A DNA stretch of 49,586 nt from Arenibacter sp. F20364 (GCF_023015905.1 NZ_JALKBD010000033.1:1-49586); one strand, 5' to 3'; positions 8,776 to 17,523 are shown, counted from the stretch's first letter. Notes: generated from the sequence alone by a model not told the origin. A program made the numbers and translations.

Positions 8776-9579
8776 TCAAATTAAAATATGCTGTTTTATA
8801 TAATGGGCCACGCCGTCCTCGGAGTTTTTAAGGGCAAGGTCGCTGGCGATCTGTTTGACTTCATCCCTAGCATTGGCCACTGCTATTCCACGACCCACAT
8901 TTTGGAGCATTTCAATATCATTGTAGTTGTCGCCAAAGGCAATGACATCGTTTAGACTTTCATGGTCCTGTAGCAAAAGTTTAATGGCGGTTAGTTTGGA
9001 AACAGATTTTGGTGCAATTTCAATCAGGGTATCATTGGATCGATATAGATTTAAGGTTTGGGAAAAATTCTTAAAAAGTATTGGAAAAATTACGTCTGTA
9101 TTTTCTTTGTTCCCCATCAGCATTATCTTGTGGGCGCCCATTTTTCTGTCCGTCCAGTCCTCAATGGTGTCTTTGGTGTCCCTGTAGGTGGGCAGGGTTT
9201 TTGTATATTTTATCTCTTTTTGCACCCGCTCAGAGTCTATTTCTACATACCATTCCATTTTGGAATAGAGGCCTAGCTTTATTTCAACCTTGTCGGCCAT
9301 GTCATAAATTGAAGCTATTTGGGGCATATTGATAAAAGTGGAGAATAATTCTTTTGCTCCATGGAGTACCAAGGCCCCATTGTAACATATGATGGGTTCA
9401 TTTTCAATACCCAAGTTTTCTTGAATATAGGTCATGGACTGGGGCATTCTGGCAGAAACCAATATAATTCTAAGATGTTCTTTTATTCTTTTGATTTCCG
9501 AAATCGTAAAATCGGAGACATTATCCTTATAAGTCAATAGGGTGCCATCCAGATCGGAACATAATATTTTGAAATCCAT
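8776..9579 (-). CDS. Cof-type HAD-IIB family hydrolase
   Basis: The 267-residue haloacid dehalogenase-superfamily phosphatase has motif I DLDGT (nucleophile Asp9, Asp11) at the N-terminus, a type IIB cap in the middle, and motif IV GDNYNDIEML near residue 217 followed by GIAVANARDEVK. The family removes phosphate from sugar phosphates, FMN or other small metabolites, and substrate cannot be told from sequence. The start ATG is well placed, with the nucleophile eight residues in. It is probably cytosolic. Confidence 0.9.
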   Translation of the reverse strand: MDFKILCSDLDGTLLTYKDNVSDFTISEIKRIKEHLRIILVSARMPQSMTYIQENLGIENEPIICYNGALVLHGAKELFSTFINMPQIASIYDMADKVEIKLGLYSKMEWYVEIDSERVQKEIKYTKTLPTYRDTKDTIEDWTDRKMGAHKIMLMGNKENTDVIFPILFKNFSQTLNLYRSNDTLIEIAPKSVSKLTAIKLLLQDHESLNDVIAFGDNYNDIEMLQNVGRGIAVANARDEVKQIASDLALKNSEDGVAHYIKQHILI

Positions 9580-9702
9580 AGTGGGGAATTGGGTTTGGGT
9601 TTTTAGAATTTACTCGGCATCAAAGATATGCTTTAAGTAGAAAATAGGTTGTGGAAATTTTTCAATGGCGCTTGCCCTTATAATCTGAATTACGTAAAAG
9701 AC

Positions 9703-9867
9703 CTAATCTTCCTTTTGCTTGGGGGCACGTTTGGCTTCTTTGAGTTCCTTCATTAACATCCATTCTATTTGTCCGTTTACACTGCGAAATTCGTCCGAGG
9801 CCCATTTTTCAATGGCTTTCAGCATATCTTCATTTAACCGCAATGCAAAAGCTTTCTTTTTACTCAT
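9703..9867 (-). CDS. Small Arc-type ribbon-helix-helix DNA-binding protein
   Basis: This short gene encodes 54 residues starting MSKKKAFALRLNEDM. The short beta-strand KAFALRL, followed by two helices (EDMLKAIEKWASDEF and SVNGQIEWMLMKELKEAK), fits the ribbon-helix-helix fold of Arc-family proteins that bind DNA as dimers. The C-terminus is basic (KRAPKQKED). It lies downstream of the SPFH gene on the same strand, separated by 247 bases. It may regulate its own unit or the dyads upstream of the SPFH gene, but that link is inference. Confidence 0.8.
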   Translation of the reverse strand: MSKKKAFALRLNEDMLKAIEKWASDEFRSVNGQIEWMLMKELKEAKRAPKQKED

Positions 9868-10114
9868 ATGATCTGTTTTTACACCCTTACATAAATTATT
9901 GAAAAAACGGTGAAAGGGTTAACGAAAGAATTATATGACTCTTCATTCTTCCTAGGCCAGTATGGTCTGTTCGTTCTCGAACTCGGAATTCAATATTGTA
10001 TTTTTATGTTATGGGCTTAAAATGTTCTCCCGTACTATATACCAAAGATAGCCAACAGTAGGGAAACCAAACACCCTTGCCCAATATTTGGCTTGTTCTT
10101 GTACATAGGAATGG

Positions 10115-10972
10115 TTAATGATTCAGTGTCCCGGCGTTGACAATGGGAGAAGCATCCTTATCGGAGCAAAGGACCACCATAAGATTACTAACCATAGCTG
10201 CTTTTCTTTCCTCGTCCAGGTCAACAATTTCTTTCTTGCCTAAATGATCAAGGGCCATTTCTACCATACTTACGGCACCTTCCACTATTTTATGGCGTGC
10301 GGCCACTATTGCCGTGGCTTGTTGTCTTTTCAACATGGCGTTGGCAATTTCCTGGGCATAGGCCAAATATCCAATCCTGGCTTCCAATACCTCTATGCCT
10401 GCCATGGCCAATCTTTCCTGAACCTCTTTTTCCAAGGCTTCGCTTACTTCATTGACACTGGAACGTAAGGTAATATCCTCGGTATGGCCCTCATCGGCAA
10501 AATTGTCATAGGGATACATACTGGCCAATTTACGCACGGCGGCATCGGTCTGCACACGTACAAAATTTTTATAATCGTCCACTTCAAAAGCAGCCTTATA
10601 AGTATCGGTAACCCGCCATACCAATATGGTACTGATCATAATAGGATTTCCTAGTTTATCATTCACCTTCAGCCGCTCACTGTCGAAGTTACTGGCACGA
10701 AGGGAAATTTTATTTTTGATGTAAAATGGATTGACCCAGAAAAGACCATTTTTCTTAATGGTACCCATATACTTTCCAAACAGTAGTAGGACCCGGGATC
10801 CGTTTGGATTTACCAAAACAAACCCACGTAATGATATTATAAATATGAAGAAGAGGGGCAACGCCAGTGGTACTCCACCAGCTACTAGCACAATGGCAAA
10901 AATGAGGAGCCCTAATAATACCAGTAGCATAATATAGCCATTGGCGGGAATAATGTTTTTTTCTTGTTTCAT
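10115..10972 (-). CDS. SPFH/Band 7 domain membrane protein
   Basis: The 285-residue protein has two hydrophobic stretches near residues 13-50 (IMLLVLLGLLIFAIVLVAGG and LALPLFFIFIISL) and then an SPFH domain (about 50-240; RVLLLFGKYMGTIKKNGLFWVNP, RVQTDAAVRKLAS). An Ala/Glu-rich helical end (LKRQQATAIVAARHKIVEGA) follows, as in stomatin and flotillin-like proteins. Such proteins oligomerise on membranes and organise microdomains or stabilise membrane proteins. A tandem inverted-repeat array lies immediately upstream of the start and a ribbon-helix-helix gene lies downstream, so regulated expression seems likely. Confidence 0.9.
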   Translation of the reverse strand: MKQEKNIIPANGYIMLLVLLGLLIFAIVLVAGGVPLALPLFFIFIISLRGFVLVNPNGSRVLLLFGKYMGTIKKNGLFWVNPFYIKNKISLRASNFDSERLKVNDKLGNPIMISTILVWRVTDTYKAAFEVDDYKNFVRVQTDAAVRKLASMYPYDNFADEGHTEDITLRSSVNEVSEALEKEVQERLAMAGIEVLEARIGYLAYAQEIANAMLKRQQATAIVAARHKIVEGAVSMVEMALDHLGKKEIVDLDEERKAAMVSNLMVVLCSDKDASPIVNAGTLNH

Positions 10973-10982
10973 GATAAATTTA

Positions 10983-11024
10983 TTATGATATTAAAATGAT
11001 ATCATAAAGATATGAAAAAATATC
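10983..11024 (-). promoter_or_regulatory. Tandem GATAT/ATATC dyads upstream of the SPFH gene
   Basis: TTATGATAT (10983-10991), 7 bases, ATATCATAA (10999-11007) is a perfect 9-base inverted repeat. The 10-base palindrome ATGATATCAT is nested in it at 10996-11005. A second dyad, GATAT-N6-ATATC, follows at 11009-11024. The array ends 10 bases before the SPFH start codon (minus strand). It looks like a cooperative operator for a dimeric regulator; the regulator is not known. Confidence 0.6.
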
Positions 11025-11057
11025 AATCGTAAACAAGTCTATGGTAAAAAATAGGTC

Positions 11058-13310
11058 TTAGGCTTTAATGTCCGTTTTAAAATCTTTTGTTTTCTTCTTT
11101 TTCGGGTTCTTGAAAAGCCTTTTAAAAAAACCATCCCTTTTTACGGGGTCACAATCCAGTTGGTTCATCACCTCGGAACTTGGAGCGGGAAATTTTGCCT
11201 TGGTTAAGTAATTGAAAGAATTATCAGCGTTCAATTTCTGCATCCACAGCGCAAAAATGGGCAATGCCGCATTGGCTCCCTGACCCAGGCTAGTACTGCT
11301 AAAGCCAATTTCATGGTTGTCCAATCCTACCCAGGTTATATTAAGTAGCTTAGGGGTCAAAGCTACAAACCAGGCATCCTTGTTGTTTTGTGTGGTTCCG
11401 GTTTTTCCGGCAATGTCGTTCTTAATGCCATAGGTAGAACGAATTCGGGCGGCAGTACCGCTATTCACTGTTGCCTTCATCATCTCTAACATGATTTGGC
11501 CCGTTTCTTCCGAAAAGGCTCTTTTTTTAGATACAATTGGTTTAAAGGTCTCGATTATGGAGCCGTTTTCATTGGTAATTTTTTCAATTAGGAATGGAGT
11601 TACAGATTTGCCATTGTTCAGAAAACTGGCATATGCACCCGCTAGTTCGTTTATTTTTATCTCGGCTGTGCCTAAAGCCAGCGATGGTAAGGAGGGTAAG
11701 GGCGTTGTAATGCCCATTCTCTGTGCTTGCTGTATCACTTTGGGAATGCCTGTTTTTTCCAACACTTTTACCGCTACGGTATTAACAGAATTACTCAGGG
11801 CCTGCTCCATGGAGTAATTTAGGTAGGCCTCGTCCTTTTTTCCGGAATTACTAGGGGACCAGCCTTCCATATTTTTATAAGCTACCTCCTGGGCCGAAAA
11901 GTAAGTGCATGGCATTATACCATTTTCAAGCGCGGCGGTATAAACTATAGGTTTAAATGCAGATCCTACCTGTCGCCTGCTCTGTGAAATATGATCGTAT
12001 TTAAAGTGTTTGAAATTGATTCCTCCCAGCCAGGTTTTAACGGCCCCAGTTTTGGGATCCATGGATAGGGAACCTGTATTTAAGAACTTTAGATAGTGCA
12101 ATAAACTATCTATAGTGCTGGCAGAACCTATTTTATCCTCATTCCAATCACTTAACTGCATTTCTTTTTTTAAGTTCATCGAATCCATTATCGCACTTTC
12201 GCTCATGCCTTCATTCTTCATTTTTTTGTAGGGCTCTGAACGCTGTATAATTTTATTGATAAGCTTTTTGTCGCTTATCCAGGGTGCCCGTTTGCCGTAA
12301 CTTTTTTCAAAACTGTTTTGGAGTCCTTTCATATGCTGTCTCATGGCTTCTTCCGCCAATATTTGCATTTTGGAATCCAATGTGGTGTATATTTTTAGTC
12401 CTGAAGTGTAAATATTGTAATCCTGTCCCTTTTCCCTTTGTGCTTTGGCCCAACTTAACATTTGTTTTCTTACCTCTTCCCTGAAATAAGGAGCTATGCC
12501 CTCATTATAATCGTATTCCCTATAATTAAGTTGTAATGGCAGTAACTTAAGGCTATCAGTTTCTTTTTGCGAAATAAAATTATTGGAATACATGGACTGC
12601 AATACCAAATTACGTCTGTGTAAGCTGTTTTTTGGAAATACGCGGGGGTTATAACCATAGGTGGCCTTTAACATGCCTACAAGGGTAGCGCTTTCCTGCA
12701 ACTCAAGTTCCTTTGCTGATTTATTGAAGAATTTTAACGAGGCACTTTCTATTCCAAAAGTGTTGTCGCCAAAGGAGACTGTATTCAAATAAAGCATCAG
12801 AATTTCTTCCTTTGAATAGATGGATTCCAATCTGGAAGCTATAATCATTTCTTTCAACTTTGATATGGCCAGATTAAATTTTCCGGATCTTTCCCGGGGA
12901 TATAAATTCTTTGCCAATTGTTGGCTAAGGGTGCTACCGCCTCCGGCAGATTGATCCTGCATCAGTATGGTCTTAAAAGCCACTCGCAGCAGGCTCCTAT
13001 AATCTATCCCTGAATGATCATAAAACCGCTCGTCTTCAATGGCCACCAAAGCCTTTATTAAGTTTTTGGGGACCATCTCAATTTGTATGGGTTGTCTGTC
13101 AAAAAGAAAGTATTTTCCAATAAGAACGCTATCCGTAGAATAGACTTCGGAAGCTCTTTGGTACTTGAAATCCGAAAGTTCCCGCTTATTGGGAAGTTTT
13201 CCCCATGCGCCCAAATAAATGCCTGTTATTAACAAGAATATACCACTCCCGACTATCAAAATGGTAATGATTCCCAATCTTAGGAATGGATTTTTTATTT
13301 TCTTGAACAT
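11058..13310 (-). CDS. Class A penicillin-binding protein (PBP1A-like)
   Basis: This bifunctional enzyme polymerises lipid II and cross-links peptidoglycan in the periplasm. The preferred start is ATG 13310 (750 residues); the codon before it is a TTG that could also be read. Residues about 10-35 are the single membrane anchor. The GT51 domain (about 55-245) shows the catalytic EDERFYDHSGID block near residue 92 and GGSTLSQQLAKNLYP. The transpeptidase domain (about 385-700) has S-x-x-K in GSAFKP near residue 450, SNSVN near 510 and KTGTT near 636. The C-terminus is Lys-rich. It is transcribed divergently from the S1/P1 nuclease gene. Confidence 0.93.
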   Translation of the reverse strand: MFKKIKNPFLRLGIITILIVGSGIFLLITGIYLGAWGKLPNKRELSDFKYQRASEVYSTDSVLIGKYFLFDRQPIQIEMVPKNLIKALVAIEDERFYDHSGIDYRSLLRVAFKTILMQDQSAGGGSTLSQQLAKNLYPRERSGKFNLAISKLKEMIIASRLESIYSKEEILMLYLNTVSFGDNTFGIESASLKFFNKSAKELELQESATLVGMLKATYGYNPRVFPKNSLHRRNLVLQSMYSNNFISQKETDSLKLLPLQLNYREYDYNEGIAPYFREEVRKQMLSWAKAQREKGQDYNIYTSGLKIYTTLDSKMQILAEEAMRQHMKGLQNSFEKSYGKRAPWISDKKLINKIIQRSEPYKKMKNEGMSESAIMDSMNLKKEMQLSDWNEDKIGSASTIDSLLHYLKFLNTGSLSMDPKTGAVKTWLGGINFKHFKYDHISQSRRQVGSAFKPIVYTAALENGIMPCTYFSAQEVAYKNMEGWSPSNSGKKDEAYLNYSMEQALSNSVNTVAVKVLEKTGIPKVIQQAQRMGITTPLPSLPSLALGTAEIKINELAGAYASFLNNGKSVTPFLIEKITNENGSIIETFKPIVSKKRAFSEETGQIMLEMMKATVNSGTAARIRSTYGIKNDIAGKTGTTQNNKDAWFVALTPKLLNITWVGLDNHEIGFSSTSLGQGANAALPIFALWMQKLNADNSFNYLTKAKFPAPSSEVMNQLDCDPVKRDGFFKRLFKNPKKKKTKDFKTDIKA

Positions 13311-13393
13311 CAATTTTTATAATTAAGCCTGCAAGATCAAATTAATAAATTAAAAGGAAGAACTTCTTAACAAATCCTTAATTTCCAATTCGC

Positions 13394-13401
13394 TATTTTT
13401 G
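13394..13401 (+). promoter_or_regulatory. Promoter -7 box for the S1/P1 nuclease gene
   Basis: TATTTTTG matches TAnnTTTG and is followed by CA. It lies 70 bases before the chosen ATG at 13472. No clear TTG at the -33 spacing. Confidence 0.5.
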
Positions 13402-13471
13402 CACACTATTTTCAGGAGTTAACGATTGTTTGAATTATTTGGCTTATAAAAAGTCAACATTGCAGGGATAT

Positions 13472-14245
13472 ATGAAAAAAATTACGGTATTGTGCTTACT
13501 TATTTTTCAACTTAGCTTTGGCAACGATATGGAATGGTCCAAGACGGGACACAGGACTATAGGGGAAGTAGCACAGCAACATTTGACGGGGAGGACCAAA
13601 AAGGTTTTAAAGAAGCTTTTAAATGGTCAAAGTTTGGCTTTGGTTTCCAATTATGCCGATGAAATTAAGGCAGATCGTAGCTTTTCCAAATTTGGGCCAT
13701 GGCATTATGTAAATTACCCGGCAGACAAAAAGTATACAGATGTTCCACCTAGTGAAGAAGGAGATGTAATTATAGGAATTGAAAAATGTATAGAAATTGT
13801 TCAGGACAAGAACAGTAAGGCAGATGATAAAGTATTTTATCTAAAAATGTTGGTCCATTTAATAGGTGATCTGCACCAGCCTATGCATGTGGGCAGGTTA
13901 GAGGATAAAGGAGGTAATGATATCCAAGTACAATGGTTTGGAAGAGGTACTAACTTACATAGGTTATGGGACTCCAATATGATAGATGATTATGGAATGA
14001 GTTATTCGGAATTGGCAAATAATTTACCGGAACTTACCAAGGCCCAGATTAAAAATATGCAGATGGGCAATATATATGACTGGATGGAGGAATCCCAGGA
14101 TATAGCCAATGAGCTTTATGATTCAGTAGCGGTAGGTGAAAAATTGGGGTATGCTTATAGTTATAAATACTGGGTCACCGTAGAGAAACAATTGCAAAAG
14201 GGAGGCTTGCGTTTGGCCAAGGTATTGAACGACTTATTTTCATAG
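13472..14245 (+). CDS. S1/P1-type zinc-dependent nuclease, exported
   Basis: The start chosen is ATG 13472 (257 residues, MKKITVLCLL), which begins a proper signal peptide; a TTG at 13430 would add 14 residues before it. All nine trinuclear-zinc ligands of the S1/P1 family are present with correct spacing: Trp22 (mature N-terminal region), His27, Asp63, His78, His129, Asp133, His139, His163 and Asp167. The enzyme should cleave single-stranded DNA or RNA and 3'-nucleotides outside the cytoplasm, perhaps for phosphate or nucleoside scavenging. In the known enzymes the Trp is residue 1, so extra trimming of the N-terminus to Trp22 is expected. Confidence 0.92.
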   Translation: MKKITVLCLLIFQLSFGNDMEWSKTGHRTIGEVAQQHLTGRTKKVLKKLLNGQSLALVSNYADEIKADRSFSKFGPWHYVNYPADKKYTDVPPSEEGDVIIGIEKCIEIVQDKNSKADDKVFYLKMLVHLIGDLHQPMHVGRLEDKGGNDIQVQWFGRGTNLHRLWDSNMIDDYGMSYSELANNLPELTKAQIKNMQMGNIYDWMEESQDIANELYDSVAVGEKLGYAYSYKYWVTVEKQLQKGGLRLAKVLNDLFS

Positions 14246-14546
14246 ATCAATAACATGAAATTTATTGCGAACCTTAAGGCCTTTAGAGCTTGGGGTCAAG
14301 CCTTTAGTAAGGTGCACCACTATTGTTGTATTATTCTTTAAATCAGTGAATTGGTTGAATAGGTTTCTGCTTATAAACGAAAAAAACATCGTTTTTGACC
14401 AATTTTTATATTAATTGGCAAAGAAATTGAGTTAGTATTATTGAAGTTGGGTGTGAGGAGACTAACGTAAATGCCTGGTAGGTTAGGGGCAGTATCCAAT
14501 GGAAATAATAAAGGCATAAAAAAATCGGTTTTCGCAACCGATTTTT
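14246..14546. other. Intergenic stretch, no gene seen
   Basis: There is no convincing ORF or RNA gene. A weak hairpin GCTTG-GGGT-CAAGC at 14288-14301 follows the nuclease gene. The only strong structure is the terminator at 14518-14548. Confidence 0.6.
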
Positions 14547-14548
14547 TT
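14518..14548. terminator. Bidirectional intrinsic terminator
   Basis: Perfect 13-base stem (A7-TCGGTT at 14518-14530, AACCGA-T7 at 14536-14548) with loop TTCGC. It serves the minus-strand alkB gene, whose stop overlaps the T run, and can also stop + strand transcripts. Confidence 0.9.
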
Positions 14549-15146
14549 ATTTAATGACCCTAAAGGTAATATTAATTCTTTCCTGTACAGTTTTGGCGGT
14601 TTTTGGAATTTGGTGGTACCAACAATGCTGGGTTTCTCCTTTCATAAGAAGTAAACTTCCGTGTTCCAATAATAATTTTTGCTTTAAATCCTTTTTTAAT
14701 TTATGCTTTAGGTGAAAGTATCGTTCCTGTCCAAGGGTTATTGAAGCAATTATGGGGTTTTTACCCAAAGTCTTCTCGTCATCTGCATGCCAACCATTGC
14801 TATCCCTGCCATTTCTATAGAGATTTAATAAACAACTTGTAAAGCGTACATCTATTTCCATTTGCAGCTTATTCCTTAATTCCATTAATTCGTCTGTAAA
14901 CCTATGTGGATACATGGTAATATTGGAGTAGGAATAGGGTTTGTCGTTGTCCCCAAATAGGGCGGTCAACCTAGGCTGGGGATAGGTTTTGCCAAACACC
15001 GTAATATTATCCTGCTGCCAAGGGGTCGTTTCTTTAAGTATCTTAAAATATTGATCCGCTTCGCTTGACTTTAAAAAATTGGGATAATAACTAATATCAC
15101 TATCAGGGAGTTGAAGTTCGGTTTTGTTGGCAAATAATGGGCTCAC
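14547..15146 (-). CDS. AlkB-type 2-oxoglutarate/Fe(II)-dependent nucleic-acid demethylase
   Basis: The 199-residue dioxygenase repairs 1-methyladenine and 3-methylcytosine lesions by oxidative demethylation. The iron triad is His120 and Asp122 in NGWHADDE plus His178 in WYHQIPK, and the 2-oxoglutarate-binding arginines are in RINITFR (Arg190, Arg196). PQPRLTALFG near residue 57 matches the substrate-side loop of AlkB2/3-like enzymes. The start is a GTG that overlaps the TGA of the upstream araC-family gene (GTGA), so the two are probably co-expressed, with the regulator translated first. Confidence 0.92.
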   Translation of the reverse strand: MSPLFANKTELQLPDSDISYYPNFLKSSEADQYFKILKETTPWQQDNITVFGKTYPQPRLTALFGDNDKPYSYSNITMYPHRFTDELMELRNKLQMEIDVRFTSCLLNLYRNGRDSNGWHADDEKTLGKNPIIASITLGQERYFHLKHKLKKDLKQKLLLEHGSLLLMKGETQHCWYHQIPKTAKTVQERINITFRVIK

Positions 15147-16015
15147 GACTGAAGTACACTTTTCAGCTCGTTTCTATATTCTGACGGATTTTGACCAGTA
15201 AAGGCTTTAAACGACTTGTTGAAATGCGAGAAATTGTTAAATCCACTTTCAAAACATACCTCTGTTATACTGATGGGCTTTTCTGCCAGTAATTTGGAGG
15301 CATGTACCAATCTACACTCATTTACAAACTGCACAAAGGTCTTATTTGTTATTTTTTTAAAGTATCTGCAGAAAGACGGTACTGTCATACTCACCAAATC
15401 AGAAATCTCTTCCAAGGTTATTTCTTCCTTAAAGTTTGTTTTCACGTAATTAAAGACAATATTTATTCTGTCATTGTCCTTCACTTCCGTTTGAAGTGAA
15501 AAACCTTGGGCATTCAATACTTGATATTCCTTGGAGTTACCCAACTCATTTAAGATGTTCAGAATGGACAGCAGACGTTGAAAATCGGTCTGATATTCCA
15601 TGATTTCGATTTTTTCTCCAATTTTTTTCTTGGTACTACCGGTGAAGGCCACCCCTCCACTTGCAATTTGAAAAAGGCTTTGAATTTTTCTCATCTCCGG
15701 AATGTTGAAAAAGTCGTTACCCAAAAAATCCTGCTTCATTTGTACCACACTTTCGCTTTTGTTGCCAGTAAGTACATCTGTAAATCCACAATGAGGCAAA
15801 TTGGATCCAATCAAAATCAGATCGCCATCCGTATAATAGGAAACATGGCTTCCAATTTGTCGTTTTCCGGAACCTCCGTTAACATAAACCAGTTCAATTT
15901 CAGGGTGATAATGCCAAACCCCTATTTTATTAGGGTTGTGTTCATCAAATTGTTGATAGGTATAAGAATGACCGAAATCAGGTTCTATTACCTCAAATGC
16001 AGGTTTAGGTATCAT
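15143..16015 (-). CDS. AraC-family transcriptional regulator with cupin sensor domain
   Basis: The 290-residue protein has an N-terminal cupin-like region (about 15-95: GVWHYHPEIELVYVNGGSG, DLILIGSNLPH) and a C-terminal pair of helix-turn-helix motifs (about 185-285: EEITLEEISDLVSMTVPSFCRYFKK and SITEVCFESGFNNFSHFNKSFK...GQNPSEYR). Regulators with this layout usually respond to a small carbohydrate-like ligand. It lacks the Cys-rich methyl-acceptor domain of Ada, although its co-transcribed partner is AlkB. A -7 box and a palindrome in the leader suggest autoregulation. Confidence 0.9.
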   Translation of the reverse strand: MIPKPAFEVIEPDFGHSYTYQQFDEHNPNKIGVWHYHPEIELVYVNGGSGKRQIGSHVSYYTDGDLILIGSNLPHCGFTDVLTGNKSESVVQMKQDFLGNDFFNIPEMRKIQSLFQIASGGVAFTGSTKKKIGEKIEIMEYQTDFQRLLSILNILNELGNSKEYQVLNAQGFSLQTEVKDNDRINIVFNYVKTNFKEEITLEEISDLVSMTVPSFCRYFKKITNKTFVQFVNECRLVHASKLLAEKPISITEVCFESGFNNFSHFNKSFKAFTGQNPSEYRNELKSVLQS

Positions 16016-16032
16016 ATGATAATTTCATTAGG

Positions 16033-16079
16033 TATAGTAAAGATACTATAGCTATTTTGGACAATTCTGTGCAAATTTA
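16033..16079 (-). promoter_or_regulatory. Promoter and palindrome upstream of the araC-alkB operon
   Basis: On the minus strand TAAATTTG (16072-16079, TAnnTTTG) is followed by an inverted repeat TATAGT-N6-ACTATA at 16033-16050. The palindrome falls in the expected transcribed leader, 17 bases before the start codon, a position suited to repression. Confidence 0.5.
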
Positions 16080-16188
16080 ACTTAAATATGTCCAATATTA
16101 ACCCCTTAACATTTATTTAATATTGCATGATGGTAAAATAGAATAGAAACTGGAGAATTCTGGAGTAGTGGGAGGAGTAAACCCGGTC

Positions 16189-16196
16189 TATATTTG
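16189..16196 (+). promoter_or_regulatory. Promoter -7 box for the exported-protein gene
   Basis: TATATTTG matches TAnnTTTG and lies 38 bases before ATG 16235. No clear TTG at -33. Confidence 0.5.
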
Positions 16197-16234
16197 CCTT
16201 ATAAATGATTTATTAATATTAAATCCTAAATGTT

Positions 16235-16822
16235 ATGAAAGCAATTTTAAAATTAACAGCAGTGGCAGCCTTATTACTAAGTAGTACTGTGGCAATGGCC
16301 AACGATCCAGGAATGTACTTGACAACAGTTAAAGAGGCAAAAAGATTGGTCCTTAAATTAAATAAGCAAACTGAATCTTCTATCTTGACTTTGACCGATA
16401 CGGATATGCACCAAATATTCGTAGAGAATATTAAGGAAGACGAAGATTACACTAAAAAGTTCGACTTATCAAAATTGGAAGAAGGTCTTTACTACTTAAA
16501 GATGGAAAGCCTTATCAGGACTGTAGAGTTTACTATTAGTGTTGAGGATTCCGAGGTAAATGTTATTGCTCGTGACGAGGTAACAAAACCATTCTTCAGG
16601 AAAAATGGAGATGTACTTTATTTAAATTACTTGAACCAAAAGCTAAATCCTGTAGTTATCAATGTTGTGGACAGTTCTAACAGACTTGTATTTACACAAA
16701 AATTTGATAAGGATTTGGTTGTAGGAAAGGTTTTTAACTTTACCAATGCTGTAAAAGATGAATATACAGTATCTGTAAGTGAAGGTACCACTACTTATTT
16801 CGAAACTATTTCTGTGAACTAA
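16235..16822 (+). CDS. Exported small beta-rich protein, function unknown
   Basis: The 195-residue protein has a classic signal peptide (residues 1-22, MKAILKLTAVAALLLSS...MA|ND). The mature part is rich in beta-strand patterns and looks like two short Ig-like or transthyretin-like modules: residues about 35-105 (SILTLTDTDMHQIF...LEEGLYYLKM) and 115-195 (GDVLYLNYLNQKLNPVVINVVD). The phrase LEEGLYYLKME resembles the turn found before the end of T9SS type A sorting domains and in DUF3244-like secreted proteins, but no terminal sorting signal is clear. It is a single-gene unit with its own promoter and a strong terminator. I cannot assign a function. Confidence 0.75.
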   Translation: MKAILKLTAVAALLLSSTVAMANDPGMYLTTVKEAKRLVLKLNKQTESSILTLTDTDMHQIFVENIKEDEDYTKKFDLSKLEEGLYYLKMESLIRTVEFTISVEDSEVNVIARDEVTKPFFRKNGDVLYLNYLNQKLNPVVINVVDSSNRLVFTQKFDKDLVVGKVFNFTNAVKDEYTVSVSEGTTTYFETISVN

Positions 16823-16853
16823 ATTACCTAAAGTAAATATTACAAAGCGTAAA

Positions 16854-16881
16854 AAAATAGGGGCCATTTGGCCCCTATTTT
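16854..16881. terminator. Bidirectional intrinsic terminator
   Basis: Perfect 12-base stem AAAATAGGGGCC/GGCCCCTATTTT (16854-16865, 16870-16881) with loop ATTT, between the exported-protein gene and the convergent MOSC gene. Confidence 0.92.
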
Positions 16882-16887
16882 AATTTG

Positions 16888-17523
16888 CTATTGTACGTAT
16901 TTTTTAAGTCGCTCCCTTTTATATTCCGGAAGGGAATCATTGTTTATCGCTTTTTGAAGCAGCACAGGGTCTTTTTGCTTTGCAAGTATTATTTGAAAGC
17001 ATTCCTTAACGGTAAGCGTGTTTTTGGATCTTTCCAGCAATTCAATTTGATCTCCTTTTTTTACCATGCCTTCCTCTAAAATACGGACATAGGTTCCGGA
17101 ATACCCATAATCTATGAATTGTTTTAAAATTTTGGCATCTCCAAAGCGAACACCCAACTTATAACAGGGCTCTCTGGGTTGTGAGACCTGAACCACAGCG
17201 TTTCCAATTTTATAGATATCGCCTATTCTTATTATAGATTCATCCAAACCTTCAACGGTAAGATTTTCTCCGAACATCCCCCAATCCCAATTTAATTCAG
17301 GATAAATTCCTTTCCAATACGGGTAGCGATCTGATGCAAATAGATAACAGGCTTTGTTAATTCCGGCATGATGCTCCCTGTCTATAACCGTATCCTTATG
17401 AACATCAATTTTGCCTAGAAAAAGCGATTCGTCCTTAGGATATTTAAATATCCCTGTTTGCTCCTCCCTTCCATTCCAAAGAAAGGTGGTGGCTTTTCCG
17501 ATATTTGTAGAGATAATTTTCAT
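16888..17523 (-). CDS. MOSC domain protein (YiiM-like)
   Basis: The start chosen is ATG 17523 (211 residues, MKIISTNIGKAT), seven codons after the first possible start, because it matches the usual family N-terminus. The MOSC beta-barrel occupies about residues 30-155, with FGENLTVEGLDE and the conserved cysteine in QPREPCYKLG. A C-terminal helical tail (about 160-211) resembles the 3-alpha domain of YiiM. YiiM-type MOSC proteins use a molybdenum cofactor to reduce N-hydroxylated compounds. Whether this one does is inferred from family similarity. Confidence 0.87.
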   Translation of the reverse strand: MKIISTNIGKATTFLWNGREEQTGIFKYPKDESLFLGKIDVHKDTVIDREHHAGINKACYLFASDRYPYWKGIYPELNWDWGMFGENLTVEGLDESIIRIGDIYKIGNAVVQVSQPREPCYKLGVRFGDAKILKQFIDYGYSGTYVRILEEGMVKKGDQIELLERSKNTLTVKECFQIILAKQKDPVLLQKAINNDSLPEYKRERLKKYVQ

